In this document: in pieces, positions 18,609 to 27,700 of the stretch
Position numbering within the stretch: the stretch's first letter is position 1
How the letters are laid out: every line of letters starts with the position of its first letter
NCBI GenBank assembly: GCA_028872955.1
Contig: JAGWNX010000020.1
Span: 1-49,653 of the forward strand
From: Acidobacteriota bacterium
GTDB lineage: Bacteria > Acidobacteriota > Terriglobia > Terriglobales > Acidobacteriaceae
Length of the DNA stretch: 49,653 nt
Direction of reading: 5' to 3'
The notes under the pieces: model-generated
What the model saw: the letters and a program-made list of their open reading frames with translations, nothing else
Told to the model about the DNA's origin: nothing
Database searches by the model: none
Program-made: the position numbers and the translations under genes

Positions 18609-19961
18609 TTAGAGGCCGAGCTCGGCCTGAATGGCGGCGGCGATGGCGTCAGCGTGCTGGCGCATCAGGGGTTCCGATTCGGCTTCGATCATGACGCGGG
18701 CCAGCGCCTCCGTACCCGAGTAACGAATGACGACGCGGCCGGAGTCTGCCAGTGCCTGCTCCGCGGCGGCGATGGCGGCGGCGACGCTGGGAATCGACTC
18801 CAGCGGACGCTTCTCGCGTACCTTCACGTTGACGATGACCTGCGGGAAGACCTTGAGATCGGCCACCAGTTCGCTCAGCGGCTTGCCCGCGCGGTGAAGG
18901 ATATCCAGCAGCAGCAATGCGGTCAGCAGGCCGTCGCCGGTGGTGGAGCGGCCAGCGAAGATGATGTGGCCGGACTGCTCCCCACCCAGCGCCGCACCGG
19001 TTGCGTTCATCTGCTCCAGCACGTACTTGTCGCCCACGGGCGCGCGTAGCATGCGGATGCCGGAGCGCTTGAGCGCGGCCTCCAGCCCCATGTTGGACAT
19101 GGTGGTGGCCACCACCGTGTTGTTTGCCAGCAGACCGAGATGCTGCAGATGGCGACCGGCCAGCAACAGCACGGCATCGCCGTTGACCACGCGGCCCTGG
19201 TCGTCTGCAAACAGCGCACGGTCGGCGTCGCCATCGAAGGTAATGCCCATGGAGGCCTGCCGCGCGACCACCTCGGCCGCGACCACCGACGGGTGCAGCG
19301 CGCCGCAGTGCTCGTTGATGTTGCGGCCATCCGGGCTGGCGTGGGTGATGATGACCTCTCCGCCCAGGTGCTGGAAGAGCTGGGGTGCCACGGCCGAGGC
19401 GGCACCGTTGGCACAGTCCACCACAATACGACGGCCGTCCAGGGAGAGGCCGGGCACTGCCTCCAGCAGAAAGCGAATGTACTCGGCGCGATCGGCGTCG
19501 TTCACCGGCGGTGCTGCGGAGTCCGCAGCCACGGGCGTGGCGGACTGGCGGGCCAGCTCGGCAAAGATCTCTGCCTCAATGGCCAGCTCCGTCTCGTCAG
19601 GCAGCTTGAAGCCGTCCGGACCAAAGAGCTTGATGCCGTTATCCTGCCAGGGATTGTGCGAGGCCGAGATGACGATGCCGGCCGCGAAGCCGTGCTTGCG
19701 GGTGAGAAACGCGATGGCCGGCGTGGTGATGACACCGGCGCTCTCGACCGTGGCACCACCTGCGGTCAGCCCGGCGGTCAGCGTGGCGGCAATCCAGCCG
19801 CCAGACTCGCGGGTATCCATACCCAGGATCAGCCGAGGTGCGACGCCCGACGTTCCCAGCGAACGGGCCAGCGCCAGGCCAATGGCGTAGACGGTGGCGG
19901 AGTCAAGCGGGGCGTGCCCGGCCACGGCACGAATGCCGTCGGTGCCAAAGAGCTTCTTCAT
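18609..19961 (-). CDS. glmM: Phosphoglucosamine mutase
   Basis: A 450-residue enzyme interconverting glucosamine-6-phosphate and glucosamine-1-phosphate on the way to UDP-GlcNAc for peptidoglycan and lipopolysaccharide. The N-terminus KKLFGTDGIRAVAG is diagnostic. The phosphoserine is Ser101 in ISASHNPWQDNGIK, the magnesium loop is TFDGDADRALF, the sugar-binding loop is GGEQSGHI, and the phosphate-binding loop is RYSGTEALARVMIE. It lies downstream of xseA (112-nt gap) on the same strand. Confidence 0.97.
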   Translation of the reverse strand: MKKLFGTDGIRAVAGHAPLDSATVYAIGLALARSLGTSGVAPRLILGMDTRESGGWIAATLTAGLTAGGATVESAGVITTPAIAFLTRKHGFAAGIVISASHNPWQDNGIKLFGPDGFKLPDETELAIEAEIFAELARQSATPVAADSAAPPVNDADRAEYIRFLLEAVPGLSLDGRRIVVDCANGAASAVAPQLFQHLGGEVIITHASPDGRNINEHCGALHPSVVAAEVVARQASMGITFDGDADRALFADDQGRVVNGDAVLLLAGRHLQHLGLLANNTVVATTMSNMGLEAALKRSGIRMLRAPVGDKYVLEQMNATGAALGGEQSGHIIFAGRSTTGDGLLTALLLLDILHRAGKPLSELVADLKVFPQVIVNVKVREKRPLESIPSVAAAIAAAEQALADSGRVVIRYSGTEALARVMIEAESEPLMRQHADAIAAAIQAELGL

Positions 19962-20073
19962 GCGGTGCGTCTCTCCATACTGCCGGGCTTGGGCGGCCCA
20001 CAGGTAAAGGCCGCACTACCAGCGAGTTGTCTCCCCTATTTTACTGTGCGGGGCAGGCCAGACGCGCAGCCGG

Positions 20074-21681
20074 TCAGGATTTCGTCGCTGGCGTAGCCGG
20101 CTCCACGGCGGTGACCGTGGCCCGCAGCTCTCCGCTCCCCAGACGCACACGCAGGCTGTCACCGGCAGCAACCTGCTCCGCAGCGTGCAGCAACGAGCCG
20201 GCTGCGCCTGTAGAAGACTCGGCATACACCAGCGCATAGCCACGCGCCAGCACGGCCAGCGGCGAGAGCGCCTGCAGGCGGGCGGTGACGCGTTCCAGCC
20301 GGGCACGGGCGGGCGGGGGCAGTTGTCGGGCCGCGTAGCGCAGACGCTGCTCCGCGCGCTGCAGCCGCATGCGAGCCGCGGCCAGACGCAGGGCGACATC
20401 CTGCCGAGCTAGCCGGGCCTGCAGGGCGGCCAGGCGCTGTGACATGCGACGCAGGCGGCGCGCCACGGCAGAGTCCAGCCGCAGATGCAGTTCGTCGAGA
20501 TACTGGTCGCGGCGGCTGATGGAGTCTCGCAGACGCAGCAGCACGGCCGGGGCGGCCAGCTCGGCGTAGCGCTGCCGGGCCTCCATCAGCTGCAGCCGCA
20601 GGGCACGTTGCGCCCGGCGCTCCAGCGCATCCACCCGCTCCTCGATGCGATGTTGCCCGGCGGTGATGATCTCGGCTGCGGCCGAGGGGGTTGGCGCGCG
20701 CAGATCGGCCACAAAGTCCGCAATCGTGAAGTCCGTCTCGTGTCCGATGGCCGAGACCACCGGAAGCGGTGAAGCCGCAATGGCGCGGGCCAGCGCCTCG
20801 TCGTTGAAGCCGGCAAGGTCCTCCATGGAGCCGCCGCCGCGGGCCAGCACAATCAGGTCGACTGCCGTGGGATGGCTGGCAAACCAGTGCAGCCCGGCCA
20901 TGACGCTGGGGGCGCACTGCGGCCCCTGCATCAGCGCGGGGTACACCAGCAGATTGAGCCCGGCGTGGCGGCGACGCACCACCGTCACAATGTCGCGGAT
21001 GACCGCCCCGGTGGGCGACGTGATGAGTCCAACGGTGCGAGGAAAGGTGGGCAGGGGACGCTTGCGGTCCGCATCAAACAGCCCCTCCGCCAACAGACGC
21101 GCCTTCCGCTGCTCAAACGCCAGCTGCAGGGCCCCGGCTCCACGCGGCTCCATGGTCTCTGCAATCAGCTGCAACTGCCCACGCGCCTCATAGACCGAGA
21201 TGCGCCCGCGCACCAGCACGGCCAGACCATCTGCCGGGCGAAAACGCAACAGCGCGGCAGAGCGGCGGAAGAGCACCACCGGCAACTGCGCCTCACCATC
21301 TTTGAGCGTCAGATAGATGTGCCCGGAGGGGGCCCGGCGGCAGTTCGAGATCTCGCCCTCCAGCCACAGATCGCCGTAGACCCGCTCCACCTGCTGGCGT
21401 ACCTCCAGCACCAGGTCGCGTACAGACCAGATGCGGCGCTCGGCCACGGGTGCGGCCTCCATCCCTTGCGCGGGCGGTGGGGCGGCGGGTTGTACTGCTG
21501 CCGGAGCCCCTGCCACTGGAGCCGGCTTGCGCAGCGAAGGCCGGGCGGGAGCGGCAGGCTCCTGCGGCTGGAAGCTCAGGCCAAGCTGTGGCGCGCTGGA
21601 GGAAGGCGCAGCGGTGCGCTTGCGGCGACCTTTGGCGCGCAGGCTGGCCAGCGACGGCAGCGTCTCGTCATGCTCGGGCAT
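20074..21681 (-). CDS. xseA: Exodeoxyribonuclease VII large subunit
   Basis: About 535 residues, with a Pro/Ala-rich N-terminal extension of about 80 residues ahead of the usual start of the family fold (WSVRDLVLEVRQQVERVYGDLWLEGEIS). The OB-fold has GHIYLTLKDGEAQLPVVLFR. The catalytic core has VGLITSPTGAVIRDI, LIVLARGGGSMEDLAGFNDEALARAIAAS and AIGHETDFTIADFVADLRAPTPSAAAE. A long Arg-rich coiled coil follows, which in E. coli XseA binds several XseB subunits. No xseB lies nearby. The first Met may be upstream of the true start. Degrades single-stranded DNA and acts in mismatch and damage repair. Confidence 0.94.
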   Translation of the reverse strand: MPEHDETLPSLASLRAKGRRKRTAAPSSSAPQLGLSFQPQEPAAPARPSLRKPAPVAGAPAAVQPAAPPPAQGMEAAPVAERRIWSVRDLVLEVRQQVERVYGDLWLEGEISNCRRAPSGHIYLTLKDGEAQLPVVLFRRSAALLRFRPADGLAVLVRGRISVYEARGQLQLIAETMEPRGAGALQLAFEQRKARLLAEGLFDADRKRPLPTFPRTVGLITSPTGAVIRDIVTVVRRRHAGLNLLVYPALMQGPQCAPSVMAGLHWFASHPTAVDLIVLARGGGSMEDLAGFNDEALARAIAASPLPVVSAIGHETDFTIADFVADLRAPTPSAAAEIITAGQHRIEERVDALERRAQRALRLQLMEARQRYAELAAPAVLLRLRDSISRRDQYLDELHLRLDSAVARRLRRMSQRLAALQARLARQDVALRLAAARMRLQRAEQRLRYAARQLPPPARARLERVTARLQALSPLAVLARGYALVYAESSTGAAGSLLHAAEQVAAGDSLRVRLGSGELRATVTAVEPATPATKS

Positions 21682-21778
21682 CTCAGCCTGAGTCTAGCAC
21701 CGCGTTCTGCTGTGCTTCCGGCAGCGGCAGCGGTCTGCTACCGTATCGGCAGAGCGCCGCCGCGCTCGCAGGAGCCCC

Positions 21779-22984
21779 ATGCAGCGTGCTGCCATTGCCG
21801 CCGGAGTGTTGTGCTGTCTGGCCGTCGCTCTGGATGCCTTCCAGACGATCATTCTGCCGCGCCGCCCCTCGGGCCGACTGCGCATCACGCGCCTCTTCTA
21901 CCTCATCACCTGGCACCCGCTGCGTGCCGTGGCCTCACGTGTTCGCAACCGCCGCGTGCGCGAGCAGTTGTACAGCATCTATGGCCCCAGTTCGCTGATT
22001 CTGCTGCTGGCGCTGTGGGCTCTGCTGCTGGTGGTAGGCTTTGCCCTGCTCTACTTTGCGCTGGGTTCGCCCTTTCAGGATGCGATGGCGCGACAGAGAG
22101 ATCTGCCGTGGGGCCGCATGGGCACGGACCTGTACGTGAGCGGCACCACGCTCTTCACGCTGGGCCTGGGCGATGTGCTGCCCCTGGACCCTGCCGTCCG
22201 GCTGCTGATCATCGTGGAGTCCGGGGTCGGCCTGGGCTTTGTGGCCCTGGTCATCAGCTACCTGCCGGTGCTGTATCAGTCGTTCTCGCGGCGCGAGGTC
22301 AGCATTGCGCTGCTGGACGCCCGCGCCGGCTCGCCCCCTACTGCGGCCGAACTGCTGCGCAGGCACGGGTTTGAGGGCGGCGAAGTGGCGATGAGCGAGC
22401 TGCTGGCGGAGTGGGAGCGCTGGTCGGCAGAGATCCTGGAGTCGCACATCTCGTACCCCCTGCTGTGCTACTACCGCTCGCAGCACGACAACCAGAGCTG
22501 GCTCTCTGCCCTGGTGGCCGTGCTGGATAGCTGTGCGCTGCTCATCACCCTGACTGAGGGCGACGCAACCCGGCAGGCGCAGCTTACCTTCGCCATGGCG
22601 CGCCACGCGCTGATTGACCTGGGCCACGTCTTCAGCCTGGAGCAGCGTACCCGCGAGCTGGCCGAGCGGTGTCCGGATCGCCTGCCCGCCGAGGGCTTTG
22701 GGCGGCTGTGCGAGGCACTGGGCGAGACCAGCCTGCGGGTGTGCGGCGACCCCGCCAGCATGCAGCGGCTGCGGGCGATGCGTGCCCTGTACGAGCCGCA
22801 GGCCATGGCGCTGGCGGAGTATCTGCGGATGCCTCTGCCCGGCTGGGTGCCTGATCCAAATGCCAAAGACCAGTGGCGTAACATCGAGCGACTACGCCGC
22901 GAAGCCGCCGCCGTGCTGGAGGGGACCCTGCCCCTCAGCCACCACGCGACAGCGGCCCATCTGCACGATGAGCCGCATCACTAA
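21779..22984 (+). CDS. Potassium-channel-like membrane protein
   Basis: A 401-residue protein. The N-terminal part has a hydrophobic segment at 5-25, a second at about 70-94 (SSLILLLALWALLLVVGFALL), then a pore loop and a third helix (140-162, LLIIVESGVGLGFVALVISYL). The pore loop reads TTLFTLGLGDVLP, so the selectivity filter is T127-L-G-L-G-D132, a variant of the K+ channel TVGYGD. The remaining 230 residues are cytoplasmic, largely helical and unlike RCK/TrkA domains (no GxGxxG). They contain HISYPLLCYYRSQHDNQSW, seen in unannotated channel-like proteins. Two pore-lining helices per subunit suggest a tetramer. Gating and ion are unknown. Divergent from xseA. Confidence 0.75.
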   Translation: MQRAAIAAGVLCCLAVALDAFQTIILPRRPSGRLRITRLFYLITWHPLRAVASRVRNRRVREQLYSIYGPSSLILLLALWALLLVVGFALLYFALGSPFQDAMARQRDLPWGRMGTDLYVSGTTLFTLGLGDVLPLDPAVRLLIIVESGVGLGFVALVISYLPVLYQSFSRREVSIALLDARAGSPPTAAELLRRHGFEGGEVAMSELLAEWERWSAEILESHISYPLLCYYRSQHDNQSWLSALVAVLDSCALLITLTEGDATRQAQLTFAMARHALIDLGHVFSLEQRTRELAERCPDRLPAEGFGRLCEALGETSLRVCGDPASMQRLRAMRALYEPQAMALAEYLRMPLPGWVPDPNAKDQWRNIERLRREAAAVLEGTLPLSHHATAAHLHDEPHH

Positions 22985-23023
22985 CCTGAATTGTCTGCCG
23001 CTTGCCCTGAACGACGTTGCGCC

Positions 23024-23752
23024 TTACTGCTGCGGTGCGGCGGTGGCGGGTGCCAGCTTCTGCGCTGCCAGCTGGCCGGCGGCGCTCTTGCCGTCCTTAT
23101 CCTTCAGCTGCGCGTAGACCTTGCGGGCCTGGTCCGGCTGGCCCTGCGCATCGTACAACTCCGCCAATTGCAGCTGGGCAAGCCCGGCCGAGACCGTAGA
23201 GGTCGGCTTGGCAGCCAGCTGGTTGAGCAGATCAATCGCCTGCGGAACGCGGCCCGTCTGCCGGTAGAGCTGCGCCAGCGAGAGCTTGGCCAGCGCGGCG
23301 ATGTCCGAGTCCCAGCTGCTGGCCACCTGCTGCAGCGTGCTCTCGGCGGAGGCCGTCTCGCCGGCCTCCATGTACGTGATGCCCGCGAAGTAGCGCGCAT
23401 CGCGACCCGCCGGGGTCAGGCCGTACTTGTCTGCCGCAGCCACAAACAGCGCATTGGCGGCCTTGGCGCGAGCCTCTGCCGTGGGGTAGGACTTGGTCTC
23501 TGCGGGCACCGGCTGGCCGGGGGTCTCGAGCGGCGCCTGGTACTCCGCCATAGCGGCACCCAGCGCAACAGAGGCCTGCTCCTGACGGCTGCGGTACAGC
23601 ACGAAGCTGCTAACCAGCAACAGCACTACAACAACGAGCGCTACCGCACCGGTGATGACCGCGCGGCGGTTCTCCGAGGCCCACTCCAGGCCTTCCTTGG
23701 TAGTGTCGACAAACTGGTCATGCTTGAGGGCTACTTTGGTCTGCTGATCCAC
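23024..23752 (-). CDS. Single-pass membrane protein with tetratricopeptide repeats (YfgM-like)
   Basis: About 242 residues from a GTG at 23752 with AGGAAG 9 nt upstream (VDQQTKVALKHDQFVD); a longer frame begins at GTG 23803. A cytoplasmic N-terminus with HDQFVDTTKEGLEWASENRR precedes one membrane helix (about 31-52). The extracytoplasmic part has TPR-like helices such as ARYFAGITYMEAGETASAES, LAKLSLAQLYRQTGRVPQAI and LAQLQLAELYDAQGQPDQAR. This is the layout of YfgM/ancillary SecYEG translocon proteins, which act as periplasmic chaperone scaffolds, though assignment rests on layout only. It is the last gene of the minus-strand run containing polA. Confidence 0.78.
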   Translation of the reverse strand: MDQQTKVALKHDQFVDTTKEGLEWASENRRAVITGAVALVVVVLLLVSSFVLYRSRQEQASVALGAAMAEYQAPLETPGQPVPAETKSYPTAEARAKAANALFVAAADKYGLTPAGRDARYFAGITYMEAGETASAESTLQQVASSWDSDIAALAKLSLAQLYRQTGRVPQAIDLLNQLAAKPTSTVSAGLAQLQLAELYDAQGQPDQARKVYAQLKDKDGKSAAGQLAAQKLAPATAAPQQ

Positions 23753-23850
23753 GATGTTGATCTTCCTTTGTCTACGGCTAGGGTCCGGCGCGGCCTGGGC
23801 CACGGCGGCAGAACTGGATGCGCGATTGACCGGCGCAAGGTTTTAGTTTA

Positions 23851-24810
23851 TCAGCGACGCTGCCTGGATGCAGCCTCCCGCCCCTCAATCCCCTGCCCGG
23901 CTGCGCCCAGCATGTGGATGGTTCGTAGCCAGGTCTCCGCCAAAGCCGGCCAGTGGGTGATGGGCAGCTCCGTCGGGCGCAGGCCAAAGCCATGGCCGCC
24001 CTCGGCAAACAGATGCAGCTCAGCAGGCACACCAGCCTGCTTCAACGCCTGGAAGTAGATCAGCGCATTCTCCACGTGGGCGGTGTAATCGTTCTCTGCC
24101 TGCACCAGAAAGGTGGGCGGCGTCTTGGCGGTGGGCTGCAACGCAGGATTTACCGTGCCTTGCGGGCCACTGAGCCAGCCCGGATACAGCACCATCTGGA
24201 ACGCGGGCCGCGCATCCAGGGAAGAAGCCGGAACATTCCGGCTCTGAAACTCCGGGTGGGTGCTGAGTGCCACGGCAAGGTGAGCCCCGGCCGAGAAGCC
24301 GATGACACCAACGCGCGCCGGGTCAATGTGCCACTCCGCCGCATGGCTGCGGGTCAGCCGCATCGCCTGCTGGGCATCCTCCAAATCAGCAACGTTCTCC
24401 GGGTAGTGTCCGTCCTCCGGCACGCGATACTTCACCAGAACGCAGGTGACACCGATCGAGGTCAGCCAGTCGCAGACCTCGGTGCCCTCGGCCTGAATGG
24501 CGAGTCTGAGATAGGAGCCGCCCGGGAAGACCAGTGCCGCGGCCCCGGTATTGGCAGCGTGCTGCGGGGTGTAGACGCTGAGCATAGGATGCGTCACATT
24601 GGTGACCCGCACAACCGGCCGGCCGGCCAGCAGGCGCTCGGAGTCCTTGCTGGGGTCAAACTCCGGGCCGGTCACCGTACCGGGCTCCGGATTGCCGGAG
24701 GGCCAGAGCGACAACGTTGCCACCTGGGCACAGGCTGAACCAACCACAGTGCAGGCGGTAGCCGCACACAACAGAACGCAGCAGAGCAGGCGAAGACGCA
24801 TGGCTGCCAT
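23851..24810 (-). CDS. Exported alpha/beta-hydrolase (esterase/lipase, BD-FAE/acetylxylan esterase-like)
   Basis: A 319-residue protein with an N-terminal signal peptide (MRLRLLCCVLLCAATACTVVGSACA). A possible lipobox or unpaired cysteines lie in that stretch. The hydrolase fold is clear: the oxyanion region ALVFPGGSYLRLA, nucleophile elbow GFSAGAHLAVALS, acid in VQAENDYTAHVENAL, and catalytic His in FAEGGHGFGLRPTEL. This set of motifs is typical of small carbohydrate or feruloyl/acetyl esterases that work on plant polysaccharide, so the natural substrate may be an acetylated polymer. It starts 40 nt after polA on the same strand. Confidence 0.88.
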   Translation of the reverse strand: MAAMRLRLLCCVLLCAATACTVVGSACAQVATLSLWPSGNPEPGTVTGPEFDPSKDSERLLAGRPVVRVTNVTHPMLSVYTPQHAANTGAAALVFPGGSYLRLAIQAEGTEVCDWLTSIGVTCVLVKYRVPEDGHYPENVADLEDAQQAMRLTRSHAAEWHIDPARVGVIGFSAGAHLAVALSTHPEFQSRNVPASSLDARPAFQMVLYPGWLSGPQGTVNPALQPTAKTPPTFLVQAENDYTAHVENALIYFQALKQAGVPAELHLFAEGGHGFGLRPTELPITHWPALAETWLRTIHMLGAAGQGIEGREAASRQRR

Positions 24811-24850
24811 GCTACTGCAGCCTGTGCCTGCGTGGCTGCCACCGCCGCAG

Positions 24851-27655
24851 TTATTTGATGTCGCGCCAGTTCTGGCCCAGGCCGGTCTCTGCGATGATGG
24901 GCACGGAGAACTCGGCGACGTGCTCCATCTGCTGCTTCACCATGGCGGGCAACACTTCGGCCTCCTCCGGCACTACGTCGAAGAGCAGTTCGTCGTGTAC
25001 CTGCAGGGTCATGCGCGAGCGCAGGCCCTGCCGCCCGATCTCCGCGTCGATGCGGATCATCGCCAGCTTGATGAGGTCTGCCGCGGTGCCCTGCAGGGGG
25101 GTGTTGATGGCGGTACGCTCGGCAAAGCCGCGCATGTTCGGGTTGCGCGATTGGATATCTGGGATGGGCCGGATGCGGCCGAAGTGCGTACGCACCACGC
25201 CCTCGCGACGCACCGCCTCCAGCGTGGACTCGATAAAGGCCTTCACGCCCTGGTAGCGCTCAAAGTAGCGATCAATATAAGCACGCGCCTCTGCCTGCGG
25301 AATGCCTAACTGCGCGGCCAGGCCGAAGGGACTGATGCCGTAGACGATGCCGAAGTTCACCGCCTTGGCCCGGTTGCGGGTCTCCTTGTCCATGGACTCG
25401 GGCGTTACGCCAAAGACCTCCGACGCGGTGAGCGTGTGAATATCCTTGCCCGTGCGGTAGGCCTCCAGCAGCAGCGGGTCCTGGGAGAAGTGAGCCATCA
25501 GCCGCAACTCAATCTGCGAGTAGTCTGCCGAGAGCAGCAGGTTGCCGGGCGCAGGCACAAACGCCGCGCGAATCTCCCGACCGACAGCCGTGCGCACCGG
25601 AATGTTCTGCAGATTCGGATTGGTGCTGGAGAGGCGGCCAGTCGCCGTGCCCACCTGGTTGAAGGTGGTGTGGATGCGGCCGTTGGCGTCTGCAAGCTGC
25701 GGCAGCGCGTCCAGGTAGGTTCCCTTCAGCTTGGAGAGCTGCCGAAACTCCAGCACCAGCGCCGGCACCGTATGCTGCTCGGCCAGTTCCTCCAGCACAT
25801 CCTGCGCGGTGGAGACGACCTTACCCTTGCCGTGCTTGGTGGGGCGCGGCAGCTCCATGCGGTTGAAGAGCACATCGCCGAGTTGCTTGGGCGAGTTGAT
25901 ATTGAAGCGATGCCCGGACTGCGTGTAGATCTTCTCCGCCAGGTCCTCGATGGCAAGAGCAAGTCGACCGGACATGGCCGAGAGTACGGCCACGTCGATG
26001 CGCACGCCAACCTCTTCCATGCGCTCCAGCACGGGCACCAGCGGCAGATCCATCGTGTTGTAGACGCCGGTCAACGCGGCCTCTGCAACGGCTGTGCGCA
26101 GGGGCTCGGCCAGACGCGCGACGGCATCGGCCGCCTCGAGCAGCATGGCCTCGCGCACCTCGCCCTTCAGCACGGGTGCCAGTGCGCGCTCGCTGAAGCG
26201 GGCGGCCACATCGCCCAGCGTGTGCGACCCGTGCGTCGGATTCACCAGGTAGCTGTACAGCATCACGTCGTCGCGAACACCAGCCAGCGTGACGCCGCAG
26301 CGCTGCAGCACGTGCTGCACGGCCTTCCAGTCGTGTACCGCCTTGGGCAGCGTCGCATCCGTCAGCGCCTCGCGAACTCCCGGCGCGTCCAGCCGAACGC
26401 GCATCGCCACCGAACCCGAAGCGGCAAGTCCCAGCAGCACGGACTCCGCCGGGGTGACCGGCGCAGCACTCGCGGCTGCAGGCGTAGGGGGCGGCCCACT
26501 GAACAAGGACATAGTCTCTGGCGGTGGCGGCTCCGCCTCCGTCTCGGCCTCGGCCTCCGTCAGCTCCGTTGCTGCAGAGGACACGGCCTGCACCGCAATG
26601 GCCAGCAAGCCCACGGCGCGAGCCTGCTGCAGCAGCGCGGCAACCTCGTCCGGGGTCGGCTCCAGCAGGTACGCTGTGGGCACGTGCTGCGGCGCGGGTG
26701 CCAGCTCGCGCAGCAAGGTGGTGAACTCCAGCTCCGTAAACAGATCGCGGCAGGCAGCCAGATCCGGGGGCTGGGTCTGCATGGCTTCCAGCGAGCACTC
26801 CACCGGCACCGTGGTGTGAATGGTGACCAGCTCTTTCGAGAGCAGAATATTTTCCCGATTATTCTGTAACGATTCGCGATACGTTTTACGCTTCACCAGG
26901 TCTGGCGTGGTCTGCGCAGCATCCAGAGCTGCCTCCACCGTGCCGAACTGCTGGATCAGTTCGACGGAGCCCTTATCGCCGATGCCCGGCGCGCCGGGAA
27001 TATTGTCCACCGCATCGCCGCGCAGCGCCATCACGTCGATGACCCGCTCTGGCGGCACCCCGAGCGTCTCCTCAACCTTCGCGGGATCCAGCACCAGGTT
27101 GTCCTTGGTCGGGTTCAGGATCGACACATTCCGGTTGACCAGCTGCATCATGTCTTTGTCTGAGGAGACGACGAAGACCTGGTGCCCCTGCTCCGCCAGT
27201 CGGGCGGCCAGTGTGCCAATCACATCGTCTGCCTCGTAGCCCTCACAGGCCACAATCGGAATGCGAAAGGCCTCCAGCGCGCGACGAATGTAGGGCAGCT
27301 GTTGCACCAGATCCGCTGGCATCTCCTCGCGGTTTGCCTTGTAGCCCGCGTACTCTACCTCTTCAAACTGCTGCGTCTTGACGTTGAACCGCTTGACGGC
27401 CTTCATCTCGCGGGCGCGCTCATCGCGAAACACGGGGCCGGAGAGGTCGTAGACTGCGGCCAGATACTGCGGCTGAAAGTCCTTGCGCAGTTTATTGATC
27501 ATGTTGACGAAGACGTAGGTCGCCGCAGTTGGCACGCCGTTGCGCGTGGACATGGGCCGCTGCCGTTGCATGGCGTGGTAGGCACGAAAGATGAAGGCCA
27601 TCGAGTCCAGCAGATAGATGGGCGGCCTGGCGTCGGGGTGCGTCGTCTTGGTCAT
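24851..27655 (-). CDS. polA: DNA polymerase I, proofreading domain apparently inactive
   Basis: A 934-residue family A polymerase for Okazaki-fragment maturation and repair. The N-terminal 5'-nuclease domain (1-310) has YEADDVIGTLA and VSSDKDMMQLV; it carries about 12 extra residues near 82-101. The polymerase domain has motif A LLSADYSQIELRLMA, motif B RNRAKAVNFGIVYGISPFG and motif C LQVHDELLFDV, all intact. The 3'-5' exonuclease domain (about 325-590) lacks its metal ligands: the DxE motif is replaced by LAIAVQA (351-357) and the YD of the second motif by KAV (444-446). It also contains a Glu/Pro/Ala-rich insert (358-405). A single polymerase I lacking proofreading resembles Taq. Confidence 0.96.
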   Translation of the reverse strand: MTKTTHPDARPPIYLLDSMAFIFRAYHAMQRQRPMSTRNGVPTAATYVFVNMINKLRKDFQPQYLAAVYDLSGPVFRDERAREMKAVKRFNVKTQQFEEVEYAGYKANREEMPADLVQQLPYIRRALEAFRIPIVACEGYEADDVIGTLAARLAEQGHQVFVVSSDKDMMQLVNRNVSILNPTKDNLVLDPAKVEETLGVPPERVIDVMALRGDAVDNIPGAPGIGDKGSVELIQQFGTVEAALDAAQTTPDLVKRKTYRESLQNNRENILLSKELVTIHTTVPVECSLEAMQTQPPDLAACRDLFTELEFTTLLRELAPAPQHVPTAYLLEPTPDEVAALLQQARAVGLLAIAVQAVSSAATELTEAEAETEAEPPPPETMSLFSGPPPTPAAASAAPVTPAESVLLGLAASGSVAMRVRLDAPGVREALTDATLPKAVHDWKAVQHVLQRCGVTLAGVRDDVMLYSYLVNPTHGSHTLGDVAARFSERALAPVLKGEVREAMLLEAADAVARLAEPLRTAVAEAALTGVYNTMDLPLVPVLERMEEVGVRIDVAVLSAMSGRLALAIEDLAEKIYTQSGHRFNINSPKQLGDVLFNRMELPRPTKHGKGKVVSTAQDVLEELAEQHTVPALVLEFRQLSKLKGTYLDALPQLADANGRIHTTFNQVGTATGRLSSTNPNLQNIPVRTAVGREIRAAFVPAPGNLLLSADYSQIELRLMAHFSQDPLLLEAYRTGKDIHTLTASEVFGVTPESMDKETRNRAKAVNFGIVYGISPFGLAAQLGIPQAEARAYIDRYFERYQGVKAFIESTLEAVRREGVVRTHFGRIRPIPDIQSRNPNMRGFAERTAINTPLQGTAADLIKLAMIRIDAEIGRQGLRSRMTLQVHDELLFDVVPEEAEVLPAMVKQQMEHVAEFSVPIIAETGLGQNWRDIK

Positions 27656-27700
27656 GGCTGTCTGATGGTAGCGCGTCTGGTGTCTGCGTGGGCAGGCCGG

